A DNA stretch of 30,469 nt from Castellaniella defragrans_A (GTDB taxonomy: Bacteria; Pseudomonadota; Gammaproteobacteria; Burkholderiales; Burkholderiaceae_B), in NCBI RefSeq assembly GCF_040394755.1, contig NZ_JBEBRQ010000035.1; one strand, 5' to 3'. Position 1 is the first letter of the stretch. Every line of letters begins with the position of its first letter. Positions 7,518 through 16,055 of the stretch are shown here, piece after piece. A model generated the notes under the pieces. That model had not been told where the DNA came from. It ran no database searches and was given only the letters and a program-made list of their open reading frames with translations. The position numbers and the translations under genes were made by a program.

Positions 7518-9140
7518 TCATGCCAGGTCCCGCAATTCGCGGCGCAATATTTTTCCGGTGACCGTGGTCGGCATTTCATCCAGGAACGAGATTTCACGCG
7601 GATACTCGTGGGCGGCGAGCCGCTCGCGGACATGCTGCTGGATTTCAGCCGTGAGTGCCGCCGTCGCCTCGAACCCGGGCGCGAGCACGATATAGGCCTT
7701 GACGATTTCCGTGCGCTGCGCGTCTTTCTTGCCAACGACGGCCGCCATCTGCACGGCGGGGTGTTTGAGCAGGCATTCTTCGATCGGACCCGGGCCGATG
7801 CGATAGCCGGCGCTGGTGATGACGTCGTCGTCCCGGCCCACGTAGTAGATGTAGCTCTCGCCATCCATCCGTCCGAGATCGCCGGTCAGCAGGTATGCGC
7901 CGGCAAATTTTTCGTGTGTGGCCTGCGGATTGCCCCAGTAGCCCAGGAACATGACCGGATCAGGGGAGCGGATTGCAATGTGCCCGACCTCTCCGGTGGG
8001 CAGCGGCTTGCCGTCCGAGTCGACGATGGCGACGTCATGGCCCGGGACCGCGCGGCCGATGGCGCCCGACACGCGCGGATAGAGCGCTCCGCAACCGGAT
8101 ACCACCACATTGCACTCGGTTTGTCCGTAGAACTCGTTGATGGTGACACCGAGGGCTTTCTTGCCCCAGGCGATCAGCTCGTCTCCCAGGGACTCGCCGC
8201 CGCTGGCCACGCTGCGGAGCTTGAGGTCCCACTTTTGCCTTGGGTCCGATTCCGCGCTGCGCAGCATCTTGAGCGCGGTGGGTGGAAAGAACACATTGCG
8301 CACATGGTGCCTTGCCATGAGCGCGAATACCGCCGATGCCTCGAATTTCTCGAAACGGCGGCCCAGCACGGGGACGCCGTGATAGAGGGATGGCAATAGC
8401 ACATCCAGCAAGCCGCCGATCCATGCCCAGTCCGCCGGGGTCCACATCAAGTCGTCCGGCTGGGGAAAGAAATCGTGAGAGAGCTCGACGCCGGGCAAGT
8501 GGCCCAGCAGTACCCGGTGGGCGTGAGTCGCGCCTTTCGGTTTTCCCGTCGTGCCGGAGGTGTAGATGATCACGGCGAGATCGTCGGCCCGGGTCTGCGC
8601 TGCCTGGAAGTCGCCGGCGGTTTGCGGCAGGCTGCCCCAGAAAGAGCGCATGTCCTCCGGCGGCTGCGCCTCGGTGCAATAGATGTCATCGAGATGCGGC
8701 AGATCATCGTGCAACATTTTTGCGATCTTTGCGGCGCCGGGCCCATCGGTCACCAGCAGACGAGCCTGGCTGTTATTGAGGCGAAAGGACAGGGCATCCG
8801 GCCCGAACAGGTAGAACAGCGGCAGTGCGATGGCGCCGAGCTTGTACGCGGCCAGATGGGCGACGACGGTTTCCAGGCTCTGGGGGAGGAAGATGGCGAT
8901 GCGGTCCCCCCGCGTGATGCCGATGTCGCGCCAATGGGCGGCCAGGCGGTCGGACAGATCCTTGAGCTGATCGAAACTATAGGAGACCGATTCGTTGTCG
9001 TTGTGTTCGATCACGAGCGCGCGGCGGCCGCTGCCATCGGCCCAGCGATCACAGACCGCATCTGCGATATTGAAATACTCCGGGATGTCCCATTGAAACG
9101 TCCGCTTGATGGTGTCCAGCGAGTCTGACTTATTGATCAT
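7518..9140 (-). CDS. AMP-dependent acyl-CoA synthetase
   Basis: This 540-residue enzyme of the ANL superfamily activates a carboxylic acid with ATP to the acyl-adenylate and then to acyl-CoA. Core motifs are complete: P-loop IIYTSGTTGKPKG (191-203), YGQTE (338-342), LLTGDLG (417-423), hinge region RDDDVITSAGYRIG (436-449) and the C-terminal TVTGKILRR with catalytic K530. The DLMWTPADWAWIGG segment (230-243) is typical of medium-chain/acetyl-type branches. The acid it uses cannot be read from sequence. Start ATG 9140 overlaps the end of the TetR gene by 11 bases, with GGAGG 12 bases upstream inside that gene. The two therefore form one transcript and are translationally close. The divergent ligand-binding protein suggests uptake and activation of the same acid. 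Confidence 0.93.
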   Translation of the reverse strand: MINKSDSLDTIKRTFQWDIPEYFNIADAVCDRWADGSGRRALVIEHNDNESVSYSFDQLKDLSDRLAAHWRDIGITRGDRIAIFLPQSLETVVAHLAAYKLGAIALPLFYLFGPDALSFRLNNSQARLLVTDGPGAAKIAKMLHDDLPHLDDIYCTEAQPPEDMRSFWGSLPQTAGDFQAAQTRADDLAVIIYTSGTTGKPKGATHAHRVLLGHLPGVELSHDFFPQPDDLMWTPADWAWIGGLLDVLLPSLYHGVPVLGRRFEKFEASAVFALMARHHVRNVFFPPTALKMLRSAESDPRQKWDLKLRSVASGGESLGDELIAWGKKALGVTINEFYGQTECNVVVSGCGALYPRVSGAIGRAVPGHDVAIVDSDGKPLPTGEVGHIAIRSPDPVMFLGYWGNPQATHEKFAGAYLLTGDLGRMDGESYIYYVGRDDDVITSAGYRIGPGPIEECLLKHPAVQMAAVVGKKDAQRTEIVKAYIVLAPGFEATAALTAEIQQHVRERLAAHEYPREISFLDEMPTTVTGKILRRELRDLA

Positions 9141-9864
9141 GATTGTTTTTTGCCTCCGAGTAGTGTTTCAGCGCATCCGTGACTTCCGCATGGAAAAGGC
9201 GCAATGCCTGGAGATCGGTTTTTGGGGGAGAGAATGCGTTCCATAGCATATCGACAATCTTGCATGTCGTGCCATCGATGTCCGGCATCCGGTCGCGGGT
9301 GATTCCTTGCCACAATAGGTGTTCCATGGTGCCATAGACCATGTCTCGCATGAGGCTGAGCGGTATGTCGCTGCGGATTTCCCCCTGGGCCCTGGCTTCG
9401 GCCAATACGCTCATGAGGGGCGCGGTATATCGCCGGAGCAGGTCGGTCAGAACGGCGCTGAACTCATTGTGCGGCCGTCGCCCTTCGCTCAGAACCAACG
9501 CGCAGAGCCCGGTGCCGTCTCGCATGAGATGTTGCAGATGGCGACTGACAATGAATTTCAGTTGGTCGTGGAAACCGCGGATACGCGGAACCTCGGTTTC
9601 GAGTTCCTGACTGATGCCGTCGTACCAATCGCTGATGACGCGCACGCAGAGGGCTCGTTTGCTGCCGAAGTAGCTGAATACCGTGGCCTCCGACACCCCG
9701 ACCCGCTGTGCGATTTCAAGCGTCGTGGACTTTTCGTAGCCGCGCTCGGAAAAGACTGCGCGTGCGGCAGCCAATACGGCATCGGTTCGCAGGCGCGACT
9801 TGGGCGTGCGTGCGATGCGTCTTTGCCCTGTGTGTTCTGGAGAGGTCTGGTGCCGGGTATTCAT
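9130..9864 (-). CDS. TetR/AcrR-family transcriptional regulator
   Basis: A regulator of 244 residues from ATG 9864, or 251 if a GTG at 9885 is used; neither start has a clear ribosome binding site. The N-terminal helix-turn-helix is clear (about residues 22-68 of the shorter form: DAVLAAARAVFSERGYEKST, then IAQRVGVSEATVFSYFGSKRAL). The rest is a helical ligand-binding domain of normal length. The gene leads directly into the acyl-CoA synthetase with an 11-base overlap and is divergent from a periplasmic binding protein gene. Regulators placed like this usually repress their own operon and the divergent gene and respond to an acyl-CoA or the free acid; that is inference. The palindrome at 9884-9898 overlaps the upstream GTG start, which would fit autorepression. 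Confidence 0.9.
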   Translation of the reverse strand: MNTRHQTSPEHTGQRRIARTPKSRLRTDAVLAAARAVFSERGYEKSTTLEIAQRVGVSEATVFSYFGSKRALCVRVISDWYDGISQELETEVPRIRGFHDQLKFIVSRHLQHLMRDGTGLCALVLSEGRRPHNEFSAVLTDLLRRYTAPLMSVLAEARAQGEIRSDIPLSLMRDMVYGTMEHLLWQGITRDRMPDIDGTTCKIVDMLWNAFSPPKTDLQALRLFHAEVTDALKHYSEAKNNHDQ

Positions 9865-9883
9865 TTTTAAAATTATGAGCGTC

Positions 9884-9967
9884 ACTCAAACATTGAGTAT
9901 AGGTGTAAATACTGACTGTCAGGCGTATGAGTCATACGGTAATGTCTAAAAAAATGAGTAAAACTCA
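9884..9967. promoter_or_regulatory. Palindrome array between the TetR gene and the ligand-binding protein gene
   Basis: Four palindromes fall within 84 bases. ACTCAA-ACA-TTGAGT is at 9884-9898, CTGAC-T-GTCAG at 9912-9922, CGTATGA-G-TCATACG at 9924-9938 and TGAGT-AAA-ACTCA at 9955-9967. The first and last share ACTCA/TGAGT half-sites with 3-base spacers in opposite orientation; their centres are 70 bases apart. They lie on each side of the divergent promoter region. They are good candidates for operators of the adjacent TetR-type regulator. Which palindrome it binds is not known. Confidence 0.5.
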
Positions 9968-10013
9968 ATTCATGGGAAGCCGTATCGGCGGCCTCTCACC
10001 TGGAGACAACACG

Positions 10014-11234
10014 ATGGCGCCCCTTTCCCGTTATATGACAACCGCCATGGCGGTGACCAGTTGTTTTGCGTTTCTGCCCGCTTTGGCACAGGCCCAGATT
10101 TCGGATGACAAGATCAGGATCGGCCTGATCACTGACATGTCAGGCGTGTATTCGGATATCTCTGGGCAGGGGCATGTCGAGGCCATCCGGATGGCCATCG
10201 AGGATTTTGGCGGGCAGCTCGATGGAAAGAAGATCGAGCTTCTGGTCAGCGATCATCTCAACAAGCCCGACATTGCCGCGGCCAAGGCCCGGGAATGGGT
10301 GGATCAGGAAGGCGTCGATGTCCTGATGTCGGGGGCAAGCTCCGCTGCGGATCTCGCGATAGCCCAGATCGCCAATGAAAAGAAAAAGGTTTTCTTTGTG
10401 ATCGCAACGGGCACCTCACGGCTTACGAACGAAGACTGCAACCCATATACCATCCACTATGGGTACGATACCGTGGCGATGGCAAAGGCGACTGGATCCG
10501 CCGTGGTCAAGCAAGGGGGAAAGTCCTGGGCCTTCCTCACGGCTGATTATGCATTCGGCCATTCGCTGCAGGCCGATACCACGCGGATCATCGAAGCCGG
10601 CGGGGGGCAGGTGGTGGGGGCGGTCCGTCACCCGCTGGGCGCGACCGATTTTTCCTCGTTCATCGTGCAGGTGCAGTCTTCAGGCGCCCAGATCCTGGGG
10701 CTTGCGAATGCGACCGCCGATACGATCAATTCCATCAAGGCTGCGAATGACTTTGGTGTCACGCAGTCCATGAAGCTCGCGGGGCTTGTCATGTTCGTGA
10801 CGGATATCCATGCGGTGGGCCTGGATATGACGCAAGGCATGTACCTCAGTGACAACTGGTACTGGGATCAGAATGATGAGTCCAGGCAGTGGTCGCGCCG
10901 CTACTTCGATAAGCTCAAAAAGATGCCGACCGGCAACCAGGCTGCCGGATATTCCGCCACGATGCTCTATCTGAAATCGGTGCAAGCGGCGGGTACCGAT
11001 GTTGCCGACCCGGTGATGCGGGTCATGAAGGACAGCACGATCAATGACATGTTTGTAAAGAATGCCACTGTGCGGGCGGACGGGCGGGTCATGTATGACA
11101 TGCATTTGATGCAGGTCAAGACGCCGGGCGAATCCAAATATCCCTGGGATTATGCGAAACAGGTCGAACGTGTGGCTGCTGTGGACGCCTTTACGACACC
11201 CGAGGAGTCCAGGTGTTCTTTGTTGAAGCGGTGA
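10014..11234 (+). CDS. Periplasmic ligand-binding protein of a branched-chain amino acid-type ABC transporter
   Basis: A 406-residue protein of the Leu/Ile/Val-binding (type I periplasmic binding) family. It has a signal peptide with likely cleavage after ALAQA (near residue 27) and then the typical opening DDKIRIGLITDMSGVYSDISG. It also has GVDVLMSGASSAADLAIAQI and, in the second lobe, a WAFLTADYAFGHSLQADT segment; both fit the fold. ATG 10014 follows TGGAGAC (10001-10007). No permease or ATPase gene is adjacent, so it is an orphan binding protein that must share a membrane complex or have another role. It is divergent from the TetR/acyl-CoA synthetase pair. Many relatives of this arrangement bind organic or aromatic acids rather than amino acids, but the ligand is not determinable here. 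Confidence 0.88.
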   Translation: MAPLSRYMTTAMAVTSCFAFLPALAQAQISDDKIRIGLITDMSGVYSDISGQGHVEAIRMAIEDFGGQLDGKKIELLVSDHLNKPDIAAAKAREWVDQEGVDVLMSGASSAADLAIAQIANEKKKVFFVIATGTSRLTNEDCNPYTIHYGYDTVAMAKATGSAVVKQGGKSWAFLTADYAFGHSLQADTTRIIEAGGGQVVGAVRHPLGATDFSSFIVQVQSSGAQILGLANATADTINSIKAANDFGVTQSMKLAGLVMFVTDIHAVGLDMTQGMYLSDNWYWDQNDESRQWSRRYFDKLKKMPTGNQAAGYSATMLYLKSVQAAGTDVADPVMRVMKDSTINDMFVKNATVRADGRVMYDMHLMQVKTPGESKYPWDYAKQVERVAAVDAFTTPEESRCSLLKR

Positions 11235-11244
11235 TGGGGCGTTT

Positions 11245-11264
11245 TGGGTCGTAAAGGCGACCCA
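11245..11264 (+). terminator. Short hairpin after the ligand-binding protein gene
   Basis: A 7-bp perfect stem (TGGGTCG at 11245-11251, CGACCCA at 11258-11264; loop TAAAGG) begins 11 bases after the stop codon. It is followed by TATTGG and lacks a T-run, so it may be a weak terminator or a 3'-end stabilising hairpin. Confidence 0.35.
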
Positions 11265-11434
11265 TATTGGATCATCGATACCAAAGAGGCACCACCAGGT
11301 GTGTAGATTCCGAATTTTCACTAAAATGATAATGAATCATGCGGCTTGATTTACAAACATAGGCCTTGCAAAAAATTGCCCAGCGGTTTTCCAAACGGGT
11401 CAGACATAAAAGCAAAGCCTACTATGCGAGATAT

Positions 11435-11462
11435 TTGCGACAATCGGAAGCTTGATTATTTT
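11435..11462 (+). promoter_or_regulatory. Weak candidate promoter upstream of pgaA
   Basis: TTGCGA (11435-11440) and TATTTT (11457-11462) are spaced by 16 bases in the AT-rich stretch upstream of pgaA. The match to sigma-70 boxes is only moderate, and the region from 11235 to 11480 offers other AT-rich candidates. Confidence 0.25.
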
Positions 11463-11479
11463 CCAGTTATAAGTCGCGC

Positions 11480-14005
11480 ATGTCTGCAGATAGAAAATAC
11501 TCGACAGGGCATAGATATATCTATCATAGATATATCTATGAATTGTTTCGACGTCGCGTGTTTCGCCGTGCGTGTGCATTGGTCTTGTGGGCAGCGTCCG
11601 TACCGGGACTCGCCTATGCCGAAACTCCGTTCACACCCGACTATGACCAGTTGATTGCCGAGGCGAGGGCCGGACGCTACGAGCCGGCGCTACAAATGTT
11701 GCGCCGGCAGCCGGTGCGGGCGGGTAGCCGTGCGACATATGATCATATTGTCATCGCGGGGTGGGCGGGAAAGTCGGCGGAAGCCGTGGCCGTCTATGAA
11801 AAGCTGCCTGCCGATGAGGAATTGCCGGCGGATGTCCTGCTGACGGTCGCCAGCAGCTACCGGGACCTGCAACGCTGGTCTGATGCCATCGGTCTGTATC
11901 GAAAGGGGGCGGGGCGTTATCCGGAGCGGCCCGCTTTCACGGTGGGTGAAATCATGGCGCTGGTCGATGCTGGCAGCGCGGACGAGGCGCTGCGGACCTG
12001 GTTGGGGCGAGCCGAGCGCCAGCCGGACGATCCAGAGCCGCAACTGGCGCTGGCCTATGTCTACGCCGGCAATAATCAGCCCTCTGAGGCGTTGTTCCAT
12101 GCCGACAAGGCCCTTGCCCTGGCTCCCAATCAGGTCAATGTGCAGCGCGCCTATGTTTTTGCGCTGAGCCGTGCGCGGCTGGCGGGCAGCGCCTTGGCGT
12201 ATGCGCGCAAGCATGAAGGCCTGTTCGATGGCGCGTGGATGCGCGCGCTCGAGGCCGATGCCGCCGCCGAATTGGTGCGCATGGCCTTGATGCCGTCACG
12301 CAGCGAGTCCGATCGTTTTGTCATCGCCGACAGAGCGCTGGCGCGCTACGACGAGCTGATTCCCGCATGGACGCAGTTGGGTGCCGTTGCCGAACAGGAC
12401 GTGACGCGTGCGCGCATCGATCGGCTGGGCGCCCTGCATGGGCGCATGCGTATGCGGGATCTCATTCGTGAGTATGAAGCGTTAGTGGCTCAAGGGACGC
12501 AGGTACCGCCCTACGCGCTGGCGGGTGTGGCGGAGGCCTATCTATACGAGCGTCAGCCAGAGAAGGCGGGCGATCTCTATCGGGAGGTCATGCAAAGCCC
12601 CAATGCAGCGCGTGCCAGCATGGACGAACGTTTCAACCAGGATAGTGGCCAGTACTATGCCTACCAGGAGAGCGGGCGGTTCAAGGACGCCTATACCGCC
12701 CTGGAGACGGCCAATCCAAATTATCCGCCATGGCGATACTACAAAGGCCTGGATACAGGCGTACCAAACAACTTCTACATGCGCAGCCGGCAGCTGAGCG
12801 CGCTGGCAAGTCTCTACGCCGACGACACCCCAGCCGCCCAGCAGGCACTCGAAGACATGGTCAGCAAGGGGCCAAATAATACAGGCTTGCGTGCGGACTT
12901 GTCCAAGGCATATCGGATACGTTCATTGCCCCGGGCGGCCGAGCGTGAACTCAAAATGGCGGAAACGCTGACCCCCCGCGGTCTGTTCGTCGAAAACGAG
13001 CAGGGGTTCACCGCTCTGGATCTGCAAGAGTGGCGTCAGGCCGAAGCGCTCTCTCGTGACACGCTTGCGCGCTCTCCAGAGGATCAGGATGCTCGCCGCC
13101 TGGCGCGTGAATGGGCGATCCAGAACAAAATCGAACTGCGGGTCCACGGTGACGGTGGATTGACGGATGACAACCCGGTCAGCGGCAGCGGCGACTTTGC
13201 CATCGATACCACGGTGTACTCGGCGCCTATCCATTATGACTGGCGCCTCTTTGCGGGCGGTGGCTACAGTACCGGCAAGTTCGATGAAGGCGAGGCGCAC
13301 TATCGGTGGCTGCGTGCCGGCGTGGAACGACGGGTGCGCGATATGACGGTCGAAGCGGAGGTGTCGTCCAATGCCTATGGGCATGGCACCAAGCCGGGCC
13401 TGCGCCTGTCGGCAGTCTATGACCTGAGCGATCACTGGCAGTTCGGCGGGGAAGGCGAGCGCCTGTCGCGGGAAACACCGTTGCGTGCCCTGAACAGCAA
13501 TATTTCATCGAATCGCGCGCAGGCGTATGTCCGCTGGCGTGCCCACGAGCGGCGTGAATGGACGTTTGCGGTGGCTGGTTCGAGCTTCTCGGATGGCAAT
13601 GAACGCCTCGACCTCAGCCTGCAGGGCAGCGAACGCCTGTATACCGTTCCGCGGCTCAAACTCGATGCCGAAATGTGGCTGGCAACGCAGCACAATCGCC
13701 GCCGCGATGATGCGCCGTACTTCAATCCCCGATCCGATCTGATGATGCTCCCGGGTCTGCGTCTGACGCACACCCTGCGCCAGCGGTACGAAATGACCTG
13801 GGAACAAATCGCAACCGCCGCCGCCGGCACGTACAGTCAACAGGGCTATGGCGCCGCGGCGGCATTCGTGCTCGGTTATGGACAGCGTTTCCGCCCCAAC
13901 GACGTGCTGGATATGGACTTCATGGTGACGGGGACCAGCCGCCCCTATGACGGGGAGCGCGAACGCGAGCTGCGCGTGGTCTTTGATCTCAATTACCGTT
14001 TTTGA
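11480..14005 (+). CDS. pgaA: PgaA, poly-beta-1,6-GlcNAc outer-membrane export porin
   Basis: Up to 841 residues; E. coli PgaA has about 807. After a signal sequence ending at AYA (residue 47 in this numbering) comes a long periplasmic helical region with TPR-like repeats (about 50-500). A C-terminal beta-barrel follows (about 510-841), rich in alternating aromatic strands and ending NYRF, the usual terminal Phe of outer-membrane barrels. The TPR part is known to bind PgaB and deacetylated PNAG, and the barrel exports the polymer. The start is uncertain. ATG 11480 gives an unusually long signal n-region that includes a duplicated HRYIY pentapeptide. TTG 11543 or GTG 11558 would give a signal peptide of normal length, but none has a clear ribosome binding site. 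First gene of a packed pgaABCD operon; pgaB starts 7 bases after its stop. Confidence 0.92.
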   Translation: MSADRKYSTGHRYIYHRYIYELFRRRVFRRACALVLWAASVPGLAYAETPFTPDYDQLIAEARAGRYEPALQMLRRQPVRAGSRATYDHIVIAGWAGKSAEAVAVYEKLPADEELPADVLLTVASSYRDLQRWSDAIGLYRKGAGRYPERPAFTVGEIMALVDAGSADEALRTWLGRAERQPDDPEPQLALAYVYAGNNQPSEALFHADKALALAPNQVNVQRAYVFALSRARLAGSALAYARKHEGLFDGAWMRALEADAAAELVRMALMPSRSESDRFVIADRALARYDELIPAWTQLGAVAEQDVTRARIDRLGALHGRMRMRDLIREYEALVAQGTQVPPYALAGVAEAYLYERQPEKAGDLYREVMQSPNAARASMDERFNQDSGQYYAYQESGRFKDAYTALETANPNYPPWRYYKGLDTGVPNNFYMRSRQLSALASLYADDTPAAQQALEDMVSKGPNNTGLRADLSKAYRIRSLPRAAERELKMAETLTPRGLFVENEQGFTALDLQEWRQAEALSRDTLARSPEDQDARRLAREWAIQNKIELRVHGDGGLTDDNPVSGSGDFAIDTTVYSAPIHYDWRLFAGGGYSTGKFDEGEAHYRWLRAGVERRVRDMTVEAEVSSNAYGHGTKPGLRLSAVYDLSDHWQFGGEGERLSRETPLRALNSNISSNRAQAYVRWRAHERREWTFAVAGSSFSDGNERLDLSLQGSERLYTVPRLKLDAEMWLATQHNRRRDDAPYFNPRSDLMMLPGLRLTHTLRQRYEMTWEQIATAAAGTYSQQGYGAAAAFVLGYGQRFRPNDVLDMDFMVTGTSRPYDGERERELRVVFDLNYRF
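11510..11540. repeat. 31-bp perfect palindrome made of two 15-bp tandem units at the 5' end of pgaA
   Basis: The 14-base palindrome ATAGATATATCTAT occurs twice (11511-11524 and 11526-11539), each preceded by C, giving two exact 15-bp direct repeats. With the flanking C (11510) and G (11540), the whole 31 bases are one perfect palindrome centred on C11525. If pgaA starts at ATG 11480, the repeat encodes HRYIY twice (residues 11-20). If it starts at TTG 11543, the palindrome lies just before the start codon, where an RNA hairpin or a bound protein would affect translation or transcription. Confidence 0.9.
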
Positions 14006-14012
14006 GCACAAT

Positions 14013-16055
14013 ATGTTTAGTGCATATCCCCGCCGCTGGCTCACAGGCTTGCTGTTCCTGATTTTATTGGTATTGGCGGCCTGCGCCAAGGATATTCCCG
14101 TCTATGTCCCTCCAGACCAGCGGCCGATGGAACTTCATGAGCAGGCATGGCCGCGCAACAGCTTTCTGACCCTGGCTTATCATGAGGTCGAAGACGACGA
14201 TCCGGATCAAACCTTCCTGAGCGTACGCACGGATCGACTCATCGAGCAGTTGACCTGGCTGCGTGAAAACGGCTATCAGGCTGTTTCGGTCGACCAGATC
14301 CTGGACGCCCGCCAAGGCGGCAAGCCTTTGCCTGAGCGTGCCGTGCTGCTGAGTTTCGACGATGGTTATAGCAGCCTCTACACGCGTATTTTGCCAATAC
14401 TCAAGGCATTCGATTGGCCCGCGATATTTGCCCTGGTCGGTGTCTGGATGGATACGCCTCAGGATCAGGAGGTCGATTTCGGCGGGACAATGATGGAGCG
14501 CGAACGTTTCCTGACATGGTCCCAAGTAACTGAGATTTCACGCTCCGGGCTGGTGGAAATCGCTGCCCATACCGATCGTTCCCATTACGGGGCCCTGGCC
14601 AATCCGCAGGGCAATACTGAACCCGCAGCCGCTATCCGCATGTATGACGTCCGTAGCGGTCGTTACGAAACCGCCGCGCAGTTCGAACGGCGCATGGGCG
14701 AGGACGTGCGTGAGATCACGCGCAAGATCCGTCAAGCCACAGGCAAAGCACCGCGAGTATGGGTCTGGCCTTATGGTGCCGAGAATGGCACTACCTTGCG
14801 TATTGTCGCCGCCAATGGATATGAAATGGCGTTGACACTGGAAGACGGTGCTGCCCGGGTCGACCAGTTGATGTCCTCGCCTCGTTTGCTGGTGTCCAAC
14901 GATCCGGAGCTGCGTGATTTCGCATACAACCTCATCAGCATGGAAGCCACGCCTCTCATGCGCGTAGCCCATGTGGATCTCGATTATGTTTACGATCCAG
15001 ACCCCGGGCAGACAGAGCGTAATCTGGGTGAGCTTGTCCAGCGCATCAAGGATATGCAGGTCAACACCGTTTTCCTGCAGGCTTTCGCCGATCCAGAGGG
15101 CGATGGCACCGTCAGCGCACTGTACTTTCCGAACCGCTGGCTGCCGATGCGCGCCGATCTGTTCAATCGTGTGGCCTGGCAAATCCAGGACCGCACCGAT
15201 GTGGCTGTTTATGCCTGGATGCCGGTTCTGGCCTTCGACCTGGATGCCAGCGTTGCGCGCGTGGTGCGCTGGGACCCCCAGCATCCCAGGCAGGCTCCGG
15301 TGCCCGATCCCGCTCAATACCAGCGCCTGTCGCCGTTCGATCCCGTTGCCCGCCAGCGCATTGGGGATTTGTACGAGGATCTGGCCCGCGGCGCGTACTT
15401 CGACGGCATTCTGTTTCACGACGATGCCATCCTGAGTGATTTCGAGGACGCCGGTCCGCAAGCGCTGGCCGCCTACCGTCGGGCCGGTTTACCCGGCAGT
15501 ATCCCGGAATTGCGCGCCGATCACGATGCCTTGCAGCGCTGGGCGCGTTTCAAGAGCCATTATCTGACCGATTTCACGATGGAGCTGGCCGAAAAGGTGC
15601 GGGCCATCCGCGGCCCCAGGATCAAGACCGCGCGCAACATCTTCGCCTTGCCGATTCTGCAGCCGGAAAGCGAAATCTGGTTTGCTCAGAACCTCGACGA
15701 TTTCCTGCAAACCTATGACTGGACCGCGCCCATGGCGATGCCGCGTATGGAGAACGTGCCCCTCGGGCAGGAAAATGCATGGCTCGATCGTCTGGTGGAT
15801 GCGGTGGCGCAGCGCGGCCCCGATGCGTTGGGGCGGACGGTATTCGAGCTTCAGAGCCTGGACTGGCGCACCGGCCCCGATCGAACCAAGGCCATGCCCA
15901 TCGCAACAAAAACGCTCGCTGACTGGATGAGGCGCCTGCAATTGCGCGGTGCGCGCAATTTTGGTTATTACCCCGACAACTACGTCATGGACGAACCTCG
16001 CTTGCAAGACATTCGGCCGGCCATTTCAGCCAACTGGTATCCCGCCTATGATTGA
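14013..16055 (+). CDS. pgaB: PgaB, poly-beta-1,6-GlcNAc N-deacetylase lipoprotein
   Basis: A 680-residue lipoprotein whose lipobox LAAC puts the lipidated cysteine at residue 24. The N-terminal CE4 polysaccharide deacetylase domain has the metal/catalytic aspartates D116 and D117 in LSFDDGYSS, and H186 and H191 in AAHTDRSHYG (the H-x4-H spacing of E. coli PgaB). The C-terminal glycoside-hydrolase-like (GHL13) domain contains ILFHDDAILSD with D470 and D471. The family partially deacetylates PNAG in the periplasm for export through PgaA and can cleave the partially deacetylated polymer. Length matches E. coli (672). It starts 7 bases after pgaA and overlaps pgaC by 8 bases (16048-16055), so translation is coupled. 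All key residues are present and the gene appears intact. Confidence 0.96.
   Translation: MFSAYPRRWLTGLLFLILLVLAACAKDIPVYVPPDQRPMELHEQAWPRNSFLTLAYHEVEDDDPDQTFLSVRTDRLIEQLTWLRENGYQAVSVDQILDARQGGKPLPERAVLLSFDDGYSSLYTRILPILKAFDWPAIFALVGVWMDTPQDQEVDFGGTMMERERFLTWSQVTEISRSGLVEIAAHTDRSHYGALANPQGNTEPAAAIRMYDVRSGRYETAAQFERRMGEDVREITRKIRQATGKAPRVWVWPYGAENGTTLRIVAANGYEMALTLEDGAARVDQLMSSPRLLVSNDPELRDFAYNLISMEATPLMRVAHVDLDYVYDPDPGQTERNLGELVQRIKDMQVNTVFLQAFADPEGDGTVSALYFPNRWLPMRADLFNRVAWQIQDRTDVAVYAWMPVLAFDLDASVARVVRWDPQHPRQAPVPDPAQYQRLSPFDPVARQRIGDLYEDLARGAYFDGILFHDDAILSDFEDAGPQALAAYRRAGLPGSIPELRADHDALQRWARFKSHYLTDFTMELAEKVRAIRGPRIKTARNIFALPILQPESEIWFAQNLDDFLQTYDWTAPMAMPRMENVPLGQENAWLDRLVDAVAQRGPDALGRTVFELQSLDWRTGPDRTKAMPIATKTLADWMRRLQLRGARNFGYYPDNYVMDEPRLQDIRPAISANWYPAYD

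Noticed and set aside
11322..11341. Possible Fur box upstream of pgaA (TGATAATGAATCATG)
   Set aside because: Only about 8 consecutive bases fit the 19-bp consensus and the symmetry fails after that; chance in AT-rich DNA is likely.
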